From positions 1 through 56,349 of the forward strand of contig JAOXSF010000076.1 in NCBI GenBank assembly GCA_025800125.1: 56,349 nt of DNA, in the 5' to 3' direction. Position numbers and translations under genes: made by a program. Of the stretch, positions 19,148-26,858 are shown piece after piece. Source of the stretch: Marinobacterium sp. GTDB lineage: Bacteria; Pseudomonadota; Gammaproteobacteria; Pseudomonadales; Balneatricaceae. The stretch's first letter is position 1. Each line of letters opens with the position of its first letter. The notes beneath the pieces were generated by a model. That model was given only the letters and a program-made list of their open reading frames with translations, did no database searches and had not been told where the DNA came from.

Positions 19148-19363
19148 TTAGTACAGACGAACGCGACGTGCGTTTTCGCGGTTGATCTTTTTCATGTGGC
19201 GCTTAACAGCAGCAGCTGCTTTACGCTTACGTACGGAAGTTGGTTTCTCGTAGAATTCACGACGACGTACTTCAGCCAGTACACCTGCTTTCTCGCAAGA
19301 ACGTTTGAAGCGACGCAGAGCTACGTCGAACGGCTCGTTTTCTTTAACCTTAACGCTAGGCAT
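19148..19363 (-). CDS. rpsU: 30S ribosomal protein S21
   Basis: The 71-residue, highly basic protein has the exact length of gammaproteobacterial S21. It begins [21 protein letters not shown] and ends in the usual basic [10 protein letters not shown] tail. It binds the 30S subunit platform and helps initiation on natural mRNAs. It is first in the macromolecular synthesis operon and divergent from tsaD, with about 205 bases between them that must hold both promoters. Confidence 0.98.
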   Translation of the reverse strand: MPSVKVKENEPFDVALRRFKRSCEKAGVLAEVRRREFYEKPTSVRKRKAAAAVKRHMKKINRENARRVRLY

Positions 19364-19568
19364 TGTGAATTTCCTTAAGCAATAGAATTAGTACGATTTC
19401 TGTTCAGCTGCACAGGCAGCCTTTACAGAGGCGCAGTATTCTAATCAGCCTTGTGGGTGGAGTAAAGCCTGAAAACGGTGAAATCTGCCCGGCTTTGGTT
19501 GATAATACCGCTCCAGTTGCCCATTTGGGCCCTTATTCAGAACCTGCTGCAGTGGTAGAGCTTTTAAT

Positions 19569-20594
19569 ATGCGTGTACTTGGCATTGAAACTTCCTGTGA
19601 CGAAACCGGCGTTGCGATCTATGACAGTGAAAAGGGCTTGCTGGCCGATGCGCTGTACAGCCAGGTAAAAATGCATGCTGAGTATGGTGGCGTGGTGCCT
19701 GAACTGGCCTCCCGCGACCATGTGCGCAAGCTGCTGCCACTGGTGCAGGAAACGCTGGATAAAGCGCAGCTGAGCAAAACAGATATTGACGCCGTTGCCT
19801 ACACCGCAGGCCCGGGCCTGGTGGGTGCCTTGATGGTGGGAGCGTCCTGTGGCCGAGCCATGGCGTTTACTTGGGGTGTGCCCGCCATTGGCGTACATCA
19901 TATGGAAGGTCATCTGCTGGCGCCAATGCTGGAAGAACAGCCGCCAGAATTCCCATTTGTGGCATTGCTGGTGTCTGGTGGCCATACCCAGCTGGTGCGA
20001 GTTGATGGTATCGGCCAGTACGAGCTGCTGGGTGAGTCGCTGGATGATGCCGCCGGTGAAGCCTTTGATAAAGCGGCTAAAATGCTGGGTCTGGACTACC
20101 CTGGCGGCCCGCTGATTGCAAAACTGGCGCAGCAGGGCGACCGTACCCGCTTTAAATTCCCACGGCCGATGACAGACCGTCCGGGGCTGGATTTCAGTTT
20201 CTCTGGCCTGAAAACCTTTACTCTGAACACTTCCAACAAGCATAAAATTGACGGTGTAGTGTCCGATCAGGATAAAGCCGATATTGCAGCAGCATTTGAA
20301 GAAGCGGTGGTGGATACGCTGGCGATCAAATGCCGTCGAGCACTTGACGATACTGGCTTGAAACAGCTGGTTATTGCCGGTGGTGTCAGCGCTAACAGTC
20401 GCTTGCGGGAGAAGCTGGAAGAGATGGTGCACAAGCGTCGGGCAAAGCTGTTTTATGCCCGTCCAGAGTTCTGTACCGATAACGGCGCGATGATCGCTTT
20501 TGCCGGTACTCAGCGTCTGCTGGCAGGGCAGCATGATGATCTGTCAATTGTCACCCGCCCGCGCTGGCCGATGGACCAGCTGGAATCTATCTGA
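19569..20594 (+). CDS. tsaD: tRNA N6-adenosine threonylcarbamoyltransferase TsaD
   Basis: The 341-residue protein is the ASKHA-fold transferase that places the threonylcarbamoyl group on A37 of ANN-decoding tRNAs together with TsaB and TsaE. It starts [19 protein letters not shown]. The metal-binding HHMEGH motif is near residue 110, and the nucleotide-binding VSGGHTQLV and [10 protein letters not shown] segments are present. Divergence from rpsU is the standard arrangement. The next gene, a LysR regulator, starts only 7 bases after the stop, so the two may share a transcript. Confidence 0.97.
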   Translation: MRVLGIETSCDETGVAIYDSEKGLLADALYSQVKMHAEYGGVVPELASRDHVRKLLPLVQETLDKAQLSKTDIDAVAYTAGPGLVGALMVGASCGRAMAFTWGVPAIGVHHMEGHLLAPMLEEQPPEFPFVALLVSGGHTQLVRVDGIGQYELLGESLDDAAGEAFDKAAKMLGLDYPGGPLIAKLAQQGDRTRFKFPRPMTDRPGLDFSFSGLKTFTLNTSNKHKIDGVVSDQDKADIAAAFEEAVVDTLAIKCRRALDDTGLKQLVIAGGVSANSRLREKLEEMVHKRRAKLFYARPEFCTDNGAMIAFAGTQRLLAGQHDDLSIVTRPRWPMDQLESI

Positions 20595-20601
20595 GCTGGC
20601 G

Positions 20602-21477
20602 ATGCCTCGACCACTTCTGACTATCTCCCAGATCGAAGCGTTCTGTGCGCTGGCTCGGCATAAAAGCTTCAAGCAGGCGGCCGGGCAGCTGGGCCTGTCG
20701 CAGCCGTCGCTGATCCATAAAATTTCTCAGATTGAAGAAAATTATGGCGCGCGGCTGTTTATTCGTCAGCGTAATAACAACAGGCTGACTGCACTGGGGC
20801 TGGCGGTATTACCCAAGCTGCAAGCTTCGCTGGCCAGTCTGCGCGAAGCTGAATTTATTCTGCTGGCGCATAGCCAGGTTGAGACTGGCGAAATTCATAT
20901 TGCAGCGGTGTCGCCCTATCGGGTTTCATTGTTGATCAAGCGATTTCACGCACTTTATCCCAACATCAAAGTTAGAGTGACCTTTGCATCGTCCGAGCGG
21001 GTAGAGGCACTGGTGGCCAGTGGTGATGTGGATGCCGGTTTTTTTGTTGTGCGCAGCGCTAATCCGGGGCTACAGAGTTTCTTTTTCTATCAGTATCAAC
21101 TGGTGGCGCTGGTACCTGTGGGTCACCCGCTGGCCGGTAAAGCGCAGCTGATGCTGTCGGATTTTGCGAATCAGGACTTTATTAGCCGTGAACCAGGCTC
21201 ACTGACGCGGGAGCGCTTTGATGAGGCATTGCGTAATGCTGATGTCGGTGTGAATGCGATCTATGAGCTGGGTAGCCGTGAGTCAATTCGTGAAGCAGTG
21301 GCGCAGGGGCTGGGTATTTCAGTGGTTGCGGATGATGAGCATGTGCCCCATGAGCGTATTCAGGTCAAACAGATTGTTGGCGTTGATCTGGCGCAGAATA
21401 GCAGTCTGGTAATTGCCAATGATCAGCTGACGACCCCGTTAAGCAAGGCGTTATTGCAGGTGGTTAATTCAGCCTGA
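20602..21477 (+). CDS. LysR-family regulator next to the phosphonate transporter
   Basis: The 291-residue protein starts at the ATG at 20602, 7 bases after tsaD; a longer frame into tsaD is an overlap artefact. The N-terminal helix-turn-helix is FKQAAGQLGLSQPSLIHKISQIEENYGARLF and the rest is a LysR effector domain (with SREPGSLTRERFDEAL). It is convergent with the phn-like operon ending at 21547. LysR regulators are often found with phosphonate uptake and degradation genes, so control of that operon is plausible, but it is also a possible tsaD-linked gene by position. No binding site is evident close by. Confidence 0.88.
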   Translation: MPRPLLTISQIEAFCALARHKSFKQAAGQLGLSQPSLIHKISQIEENYGARLFIRQRNNNRLTALGLAVLPKLQASLASLREAEFILLAHSQVETGEIHIAAVSPYRVSLLIKRFHALYPNIKVRVTFASSERVEALVASGDVDAGFFVVRSANPGLQSFFFYQYQLVALVPVGHPLAGKAQLMLSDFANQDFISREPGSLTRERFDEALRNADVGVNAIYELGSRESIREAVAQGLGISVVADDEHVPHERIQVKQIVGVDLAQNSSLVIANDQLTTPLSKALLQVVNSA

Positions 21478-21504
21478 GTGGCCCGGTGTTGACCGGCTCA
21501 GGCT
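21471..21504. terminator. Candidate bidirectional terminator
   Basis: AGCCTGAG (21471-21478) pairs perfectly with CTCAGGCT (21497-21504), and CCGGT/ACCGG pairs inside. It lies between convergent genes and includes the LysR stop codon. No good T-run is present on either strand. Confidence 0.45.
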
Positions 21505-21546
21505 GAAGGTATGAAAAGGTGGGAAAAGTATGAGGTCAGGTATCAA

Positions 21547-22404
21547 TCAGGCATTTTGCAGCTGATTACCGGCACGGCGGCGTGACAGTCGGTGTCTGGC
21601 CCAGGCAGAGATCAACTCTGACACCAGTACCAGCAGCACGATAGACAGCAGAATGGCGGCAACACGTTCGGTTTCCAGTTGTTGCACATTGCGTTTCAGA
21701 TACCAACCCATGCCACCGGCACCGAAGAACCCCACCACGGTTGCTGCGCGAAAGGCAACATCCCAGGTATAGATGGCGATACCGGTCCAGGCGGTTCTGA
21801 CCTGTGGCCAGACTGCGTACATAAAGGTTTGCAGGGGGTTGGCTCCATTGGCCTGCATCGCTTCTACCTGCCCCATATCAATCACTTCAATCTCTTCTGC
21901 AAACAGCTTGCCTGCAAAACCGATACAGAACATCACCAGCGCACAGACACCGGGCAGCATGCCAAAGCCCAGCACGGTGACAAACAGAATAGTCCAGATC
22001 ATCTCATGCACCGAGCGACTGCCCATAATGGCCAGACGCGCCAGTGGATATAGCCAGCGCCGGGCGGGGGTGACATTCCAGGCGGCAAACCAGGCTAGCG
22101 GCACTGCCAGCAACATACCCAGTATTGCGCCCAGGTAAGCCATCTGGATGGATTCAATCACCGATTGCAGATAACCGGGCTGGCTGATGTAGGCAAGGTC
22201 AGGTGGGAAGTAACGTTCTGCCAGTACTTCACCAACCCTGCCAAAAACACTGAGCAGGCGCTGCAAGTCGATATTAAGAAAATGGATGCTATAGGCCAGT
22301 GCTGAGAGTGCCAGTAGTACCAGTGTGAACTGAATCAGTGACTGCGGGTAGCGGTAACGCTGCCAATGCAGCTGACGATTTTGAGTCTGTGATTGGGTTG
22401 ACAT
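21547..22404 (-). CDS. phnE: Phosphonate-type ABC transporter permease (PhnE-like, second copy)
   Basis: The 285-residue inner-membrane protein starts at the ATG at 22404, preceded by GAGGTGAG; an upstream start would overlap the previous gene. About five or six membrane segments are visible. The cytoplasmic loop that meets the ATPase shows EVIDMGQVEAMQANGANPLQ, the EAA-type motif of PhnE proteins. It follows another PhnE with a 10-base gap, so the pair probably forms a heterodimeric channel. The substrate of the system (phosphonate, phosphate or phosphite) cannot be fixed from the permeases. Confidence 0.9.
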   Translation of the reverse strand: MSTQSQTQNRQLHWQRYRYPQSLIQFTLVLLALSALAYSIHFLNIDLQRLLSVFGRVGEVLAERYFPPDLAYISQPGYLQSVIESIQMAYLGAILGMLLAVPLAWFAAWNVTPARRWLYPLARLAIMGSRSVHEMIWTILFVTVLGFGMLPGVCALVMFCIGFAGKLFAEEIEVIDMGQVEAMQANGANPLQTFMYAVWPQVRTAWTGIAIYTWDVAFRAATVVGFFGAGGMGWYLKRNVQQLETERVAAILLSIVLLVLVSELISAWARHRLSRRRAGNQLQNA

Positions 22405-22414
22405 GGGGCTCACC

Positions 22415-23227
22415 TCAGTTGATCGCTTTGCGGACATAGTGGGAGGCGATTTCGCCCAGCAGAATCAGGGTCAGAATAGCCAGAATGACGACGGTAACGC
22501 CGCCATAGTTGTACATCGCCATCTGGCGGAAGAAAGTCAGCCCCAGCCCGCCTGCGCCCACCAGACCCATAATGGCAGAACGACGGATATTGATGTCCCA
22601 TTCGAAAATAATGGTGCCGATCACCAGGGTTTTTATCTGTGGGATGATGCCGTAATACATCACCTGAAAATTGTTACCGCCCATGGCACGAATTGCTTCG
22701 ACCGGTTTGGGGTCAATATTTTCGATTGCTTCAGCGATGATTTTTGAGATAAAGCCCACCGAGCGCATGGCAATAGCCAGAATGCCGGGTAGTGCGCCCA
22801 GGCCGACAGCCGCGACAAATATCAGCGCCCATACCATCTCATGAATAGAACGGCTCAGGGTCATCAGAAAACGGCTGAACGGGTAAAGCAGCCGCCGTGA
22901 GGGTGTGACATTCAGGGCGCCAAACCAGGCCACCGGTAATGAGAAAAACAGCCCCAGCAAGGTGCCCAGGCAGGCCATCATAAAGGTTTCCAGCATGGGT
23001 ACGCCCAGGTGCGGAATCAGGCTGAAATCCAGAGCCGCAAAACGGCCAATAGATGCCAGCACTTGTTCCAGAGTGCCGATGCGTTGCCAGTCGGTATCTT
23101 CAATAATGATGCTGTGAATGCTTAATAGCAGGGTCAGTAGCAATATGGCCAGTATGGCCAGGTGTTTCCACTGTTGCTGGCGTTTCTGCTGGCTGTAGTG
23201 GTCGAAAGTCTGTGTCAGTGGTGACAT
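22415..23227 (-). CDS. phnE: Phosphonate-type ABC transporter permease (PhnE-like, first copy)
   Basis: The 270-residue inner-membrane permease has a first membrane helix near residues 22-42 and several further segments. The EAA-type loop is EAIENIDPKPVEAIRAMGGNNFQ. GALPGILAIAMRSVGFISKIIAEA is typical of PhnE. It lies 9 bases behind phnC and directly before the second permease. Two consecutive PhnE-type permeases occur in a number of phosphonate and phosphite transporters. Confidence 0.92.
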   Translation of the reverse strand: MSPLTQTFDHYSQQKRQQQWKHLAILAILLLTLLLSIHSIIIEDTDWQRIGTLEQVLASIGRFAALDFSLIPHLGVPMLETFMMACLGTLLGLFFSLPVAWFGALNVTPSRRLLYPFSRFLMTLSRSIHEMVWALIFVAAVGLGALPGILAIAMRSVGFISKIIAEAIENIDPKPVEAIRAMGGNNFQVMYYGIIPQIKTLVIGTIIFEWDINIRRSAIMGLVGAGGLGLTFFRQMAMYNYGGVTVVILAILTLILLGEIASHYVRKAIN

Positions 23228-23236
23228 ATCTGGCTC

Positions 23237-23989
23237 CTACAGCACTTCGCGCTCATAGATGCGGTCAAGATCCTGCTGGCTCATCGAATGGGTTTCGCCA
23301 TCAAACATCATGCGGCCGTCCTGCAAGCCAAGAATGCGGTTACAGAACTCCTTTGCCAGTGCAACATCGTGGATATTACACAGCACCGGAATTTGCAGAT
23401 CACGGGCGGTTTGCTGGATCAGTGTCATCACATCACGGGCGATTTTCGGGTCCAGGCTGGCGGTGGGTTCATCCAGCAGCAGTAGTTGTGGGTCCTGCAT
23501 TAATGCGCGGGCAATACCCACCCGCTGGCGTTGTCCGCCGCTGAGCTGGTCGGCGCGTTTGTCGACATGCTCCAGCAGTCCAACCCGCTCCAGCAGTTCC
23601 AGCGCACGCTGTATATCGGCCTGACTGAACAGTTTGAGCATACTGCGCCAGGTGCTGGTATAACCAAGCCGACCGGAGAGCACGTTATCCATTACTGACA
23701 TGCGGTCAACCAGGTTGAACTCCTGGAAAATCATGCCGATATGGCGACGGGTCTGGCGTAACTGGCGCGGTGGTAGCTGGGTGATCTGCTGATCAAACAG
23801 TCGAACCGTGCCTGAGGTGGGCTCCACCAGGCGATTGATACAGCGAATAAGGGTGGATTTGCCTGCGCCGCTAGGGCCGATGATGGCGTAAAAATCCGCT
23901 GGATTAACGGTGAAGCTGATCTCTTTCAGGGTGTCTGTTTTCGCACCAGGGTAACGGGCGACCAGCTGGTTTACATGCAGAATGCTCAT
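23237..23989 (-). CDS. phnC: Phosphonate-type ABC transporter ATP-binding protein
   Basis: The 250-residue ATPase contains Walker A GPSGAGKST (about residues 39-47), the signature LSGGQRQRVGIARAL (about 150) and Walker B LLLLDEPTASLD (about 170), plus the switch His in NIHDVALA. QEFNLVDRMSVMDNVLSGRLG is characteristic of PhnC. It powers uptake through the two permeases encoded next. Confidence 0.95.
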   Translation of the reverse strand: MSILHVNQLVARYPGAKTDTLKEISFTVNPADFYAIIGPSGAGKSTLIRCINRLVEPTSGTVRLFDQQITQLPPRQLRQTRRHIGMIFQEFNLVDRMSVMDNVLSGRLGYTSTWRSMLKLFSQADIQRALELLERVGLLEHVDKRADQLSGGQRQRVGIARALMQDPQLLLLDEPTASLDPKIARDVMTLIQQTARDLQIPVLCNIHDVALAKEFCNRILGLQDGRMMFDGETHSMSQQDLDRIYEREVL

Positions 23990-24073
23990 GGTATGACGGT
24001 CTTTTATGATTGCGGGCGTGGGCAGCAGGGAAGTTTGCTGCCCTCTTCAACAAAGGCGGCTGGCAGCCGTTGC

Positions 24074-25006
24074 TTAACGGTTTTTCTTCGCTTCACGCAG
24101 TTCGCGGACGATGTTGTAGTCCTCATCCTGCATGGCCACGAAACGGTTGGAATTTACGTTGTGCAGAAAGGCCTTCATCTGTGGCAGGGTGTGCAGAGTC
24201 AGAAACGTGTTGCGGATTTTCTGTTTCAGTTCGGCACAGAGTTTGCCACGGTAAGTGAATGGGTCCTGCGGAATTGGAGGGGAGCGCCACAGCACATTGA
24301 AATCTTCCAGCTTGACCAGCCCCCGTTCAACCACGTTGTCAAAACGGTGGCTGGCAACAAAGCCTGCATCAACCTTACCTTCGAATACTGCCATGGTAGT
24401 GAGGTCATGACCGCCGGTGTAGACGACTTTGTCGAAGTGATCATCCAGCCCTTTACCAATCACCTTGGTGAAAGCAACGCGGGGCACCAGATTGCCGGAT
24501 GTGCTGGCCGGGTCGCCCAGCCCCAGTACGCTGTTTTCCAGGCTGGACAGTTCGGTAAAACGTGAGCCCTTACGGGAGATCAGCACCGCTTCATAACCAG
24601 GGCCTTCCTGTTGCAGGTAGCCCGGTTTTTTGGCGTAGGTGGCGAATACCTCGATAGAAGGGTCTTTTTCATGGGCAATCACATAGGAGTTGGCGCCATG
24701 TACGCCAATATCTACCCAGCCACCAATCATCGCTTCCATCACTGAGGCGTAGGACGTTGGCATATAGAACTCGATCTCTTTGCCTGTCTGTTCAGACAGG
24801 TAGTCCAGTACCGGCTGGTACAGCGACAGTTCCTGTACTGATTCTTCGGTTGGGATAATGGAAAAACGCAGGCTGTCCGGGTTGTCACAGGATTGTGCCA
24901 GGCTGGCTGATGATGCCAGGCCTGAAGCCAGCAGGGTGCTGACGAGGGTGCATTTTTTCAGCAGTGTACGGCCGGTTTTGAATGACCCTTGCAAAAGCGA
25001 TTTCAT
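24074..25006 (-). CDS. phnD: Phosphonate-type ABC transporter substrate-binding protein
   Basis: The 310-residue periplasmic binding protein has a classical signal peptide: basic start, hydrophobic core LVSTLLASGLASSASLA, and a cut before about residue 40. The mature part follows PhnD/SsuA/TauA-like folds of the PhnD group, with FYMPTSYASVMEAMIGGWVDIGVHG and the GDPASTSGNLVPR segment that binds the oxyanion. The start has a strong GGAGG site. The binding specificity is not readable. It is transcribed after the iron alcohol dehydrogenase gene across a 187-base gap containing two hairpins. Confidence 0.93.
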   Translation of the reverse strand: MKSLLQGSFKTGRTLLKKCTLVSTLLASGLASSASLAQSCDNPDSLRFSIIPTEESVQELSLYQPVLDYLSEQTGKEIEFYMPTSYASVMEAMIGGWVDIGVHGANSYVIAHEKDPSIEVFATYAKKPGYLQQEGPGYEAVLISRKGSRFTELSSLENSVLGLGDPASTSGNLVPRVAFTKVIGKGLDDHFDKVVYTGGHDLTTMAVFEGKVDAGFVASHRFDNVVERGLVKLEDFNVLWRSPPIPQDPFTYRGKLCAELKQKIRNTFLTLHTLPQMKAFLHNVNSNRFVAMQDEDYNIVRELREAKKNR

Positions 25007-25057
25007 ACTATGTGCCTCCGGGGCGCTTATATAGATGTTCTTGTAACCATTTTTGTC

Positions 25058-25124
25058 AGCCGGTTTTCTGCAAACCGGCTTTTGCGAGCCGCTTTAATTA
25101 CGAGCAGTTTTTACAGGCGGCTCG
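25058..25124 (-). promoter_or_regulatory. Two inverted repeats in the phnD leader
   Basis: AGCCGGTTT/AAACCGGCT (25058-25066 with 25072-25080) is perfect over 9 bp with a 5-base loop. CGAGCCGC/GCGGCTCG (25085-25092 with 25117-25124) is perfect over 8 bp. They lie between the alcohol dehydrogenase stop and phnD. Neither is followed by a T-run on the minus strand, so they may be mRNA-processing or stability structures, or protein sites, rather than terminators. Confidence 0.5.
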
Positions 25125-25193
25125 TTACAAACGGCTTGCTGGAAAAGCGGGCTGTTTTTGCGTGTGCCGGGTGTTGCGCTTAACACTCCAGAT

Positions 25194-26312
25194 TCAACGA
25201 TGACTAATTTCGATAAAGCGCTGTTTCTGGCCGATAAAATTTTGTCCCCGTTCGCCTGCAAAGGCCTGATCGGTGATGGTTTGCCAGTCGCTACTGGTGA
25301 TGCCATAGGCCTGATAGTGGTCAGGAATGTTCAGTGTTTGCAGTAACTGGCGTAGTTGCGCCGGTGCTTGCCACAATTCACCCGGAAAAATTTCTGCCAG
25401 GTAGTGATCCAGTTGTGGGTCTTCACCCAGAACACTGGCAAGAATGTCAGGCAGGGTGAATGAGCAGGCCTCACCGTGGGCGATGCCATATTGCAGGGTG
25501 ATCGGGTATGACAGGTTGTGGGCCAGCGCGGTACGGGTGTTAGAAAAGGCAACGCCTGCAAACAGTGAAGCGCGGGCAATGTGGGTGCGTAGAGACTGGT
25601 CTGTCGGGTTGGCTGCCAGTGCCGGCAGATGTTGCAGGATGCTGCGGGCGGCCGAGATGGCAAAGCGGGCAGACACCGGGTTGTTATTACGGTTCCACAG
25701 GCTTTCCAGCGCATGGCTCAGGGCATCCAGTGCGGTGCTGATGGTGAGTGCGCGCGGCAATGCCAGTGTTAATTCCGGGTCGACCAGTGCGCACTCCGGG
25801 TAAAGTGCCGGGTGAGACAGTGAATATTTACGCTGATTCTGGCTGTCCCAGACTGTCGCCCACTGGGTGACTTCGCTACCCGTGCCTGCTGTGGTGGGTA
25901 TGGCAAGCAGAGCTGCAATGGTCTGTTGAGGACTGCCGTCAAGTGGCAGTGGCGTGCCGGTTTCCAGTGCGGTGCGTACCCGGTTGAAATTACCATCGGC
26001 GGCGACAATCACTTTGCTGGCATCGATCACCGAGCCTCCACCCAGTGCGATCAGCAGTTCTGGGCGTTTGTCACATTGTGCCCACTGCTGGCAGGCCTGT
26101 TGCAGGCTGTCAAAGTCAGGGTTGGGCTGAACATTGTTGATAACCAGCGCCGGTTTTTTGTGACACAGTCGGCTGATTTGTGTAACCAGCTCCGCGAACC
26201 AGGGGGTGTCATAGGTGACGATGCCATAGCTGCGGCCAGCCAGCAGGGCGGGCAATTGCTCAAGTACGCCTTCACCAAAAACGACCTTTACCGGGTTCAT
26301 AAACTGCCACAT
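25194..26312 (-). CDS. Phosphonate-cluster iron-containing alcohol dehydrogenase
   Basis: The 372-residue protein starts at the ATG at 26312, where a GGAGG site stands 8 bases upstream; a longer frame exists but lacks this support. It is a group III (iron-dependent) alcohol dehydrogenase. The GGGSVIDASK nucleotide motif is near residue 96, TTAGTGSEVTQWA near 144, and the metal-binding His residues are in ALSHALES and LAHNLSYPITLQYGIAHGEAC. A subfamily found in phosphonate gene clusters is known (TIGR03405, as I recall), close to phosphonoacetaldehyde reductases. Its place upstream of the phn transporter supports a phosphonate-linked aldehyde or alcohol substrate, but the reaction is inferred. 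Confidence 0.88.
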   Translation of the reverse strand: MWQFMNPVKVVFGEGVLEQLPALLAGRSYGIVTYDTPWFAELVTQISRLCHKKPALVINNVQPNPDFDSLQQACQQWAQCDKRPELLIALGGGSVIDASKVIVAADGNFNRVRTALETGTPLPLDGSPQQTIAALLAIPTTAGTGSEVTQWATVWDSQNQRKYSLSHPALYPECALVDPELTLALPRALTISTALDALSHALESLWNRNNNPVSARFAISAARSILQHLPALAANPTDQSLRTHIARASLFAGVAFSNTRTALAHNLSYPITLQYGIAHGEACSFTLPDILASVLGEDPQLDHYLAEIFPGELWQAPAQLRQLLQTLNIPDHYQAYGITSSDWQTITDQAFAGERGQNFIGQKQRFIEISHR

Positions 26313-26378
26313 ACGTTGTACCTCCACAAAGTTTCTCCATGCAGACGGGGTCGATAACACCGTCTCGATAAAAGCGCA

Positions 26379-26424
26379 GCTACGGCAACAGAAGTGTTGC
26401 TATGGCAATAGAAGTACTGCTATG
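26379..26424. repeat. 20-bp tandem repeat, 2.3 copies
   Basis: GCTACGGCAACAGAAGTGTT at 26379 is followed directly by GCTATGGCAATAGAAGTACT at 26399 and a partial GCTATG. Confidence 0.75.
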
Positions 26425-26451
26425 AAAAATCGTCGTATCAGTTGCTGTGCT

Positions 26452-26496
26452 TAAATATTGCCGTGCTGAATATTGCGGCGCTAAATGCAGCATTGC
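26452..26496. repeat. 15-bp tandem repeat, 3 copies
   Basis: Units TAAATATTGCCGTGC, TGAATATTGCGGCGC and TAAATGCAGCATTGC lie end to end at 26452, 26467 and 26482. The third is the most diverged. Confidence 0.65.
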
Positions 26497-26590
26497 TTAG
26501 CGCCTGATGGGGTGCCATTGTGTGAGATATGCGTGTCGGCAGAGTGTCGCCGGGCTCTGAAAATAAAATGTATGGTTCAGGAAAGTTGAA

Positions 26591-26632
26591 TTAAGCGTTT
26601 GGGGTTAAGCGTTTGGGGTTAAGCGTTTGGGA
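26591..26632. repeat. 14-bp tandem repeat, 3 copies
   Basis: TTAAGCGTTTGGGG occurs at 26591, 26605 and 26619; the last copy differs by one base. Near identity suggests a recent expansion. Confidence 0.9.
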
Positions 26633-26664
26633 TTAACTGCCGGTGAAAGTGGCAGTCGTGAAAC

Positions 26665-26722
26665 TGTGATTGAGAAAGCAGGGTTGTGATTGAGAAAGCA
26701 GGGTTGTGATCGGGAAAGCAGA
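26665..26722. repeat. 20-bp tandem repeat, about 3 copies
   Basis: TGTGATTGAGAAAGCAGGGT is perfect at 26665 and 26685, with a partial, slightly changed third copy from 26705. Confidence 0.88.
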
Positions 26723-26794
26723 GCCTGGCTGAGTGCGCAGGGCATGCAATGGAGATGTGGAGCTGAAAGCTGGTAGGGAACTGGAACTACAGAG

Positions 26795-26836
26795 TGGGGT
26801 AAGGCTCCTGTGTCGGTACACAGGAGCCTTACCCCA
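26795..26836. terminator. 19-bp perfect hairpin behind ggt
   Basis: TGGGGTAAGGCTCCTGTGT (26795-26813) pairs base for base with 26818-26836 around a CGGT loop, 23 bases beyond the ggt stop. There is no T-run on the minus strand, so it may act as an mRNA 3' stabiliser or factor-dependent terminator. Confidence 0.6.
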
Positions 26837-26858
26837 GGCGATGACTGGGTCAGAAAAA

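Larger units (their letters stand above)
26313..26858. other. Intergenic region packed with four tandem arrays and a long hairpin, no gene
   Basis: This 546-base gap lies between the iron alcohol dehydrogenase start and the ggt stop. It holds four unrelated short tandem repeats (26379-26424, 26452-26496, 26591-26632, 26665-26722) and a 19-bp perfect hairpin (26795-26836). No believable reading frame is present. The alcohol dehydrogenase promoter must lie in its left part. Confidence 0.7.

Noticed and set aside
19533-20534. A 333-codon open frame opposite tsaD
   Set aside because: It runs over the conserved tsaD coding sequence and shows no family motif; shadow frame.
26379-26722. Possible CRISPR array
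   Set aside because: The repeats are contiguous without spacers, units are 14-20 bp and differ between arrays, and no cas gene is present.
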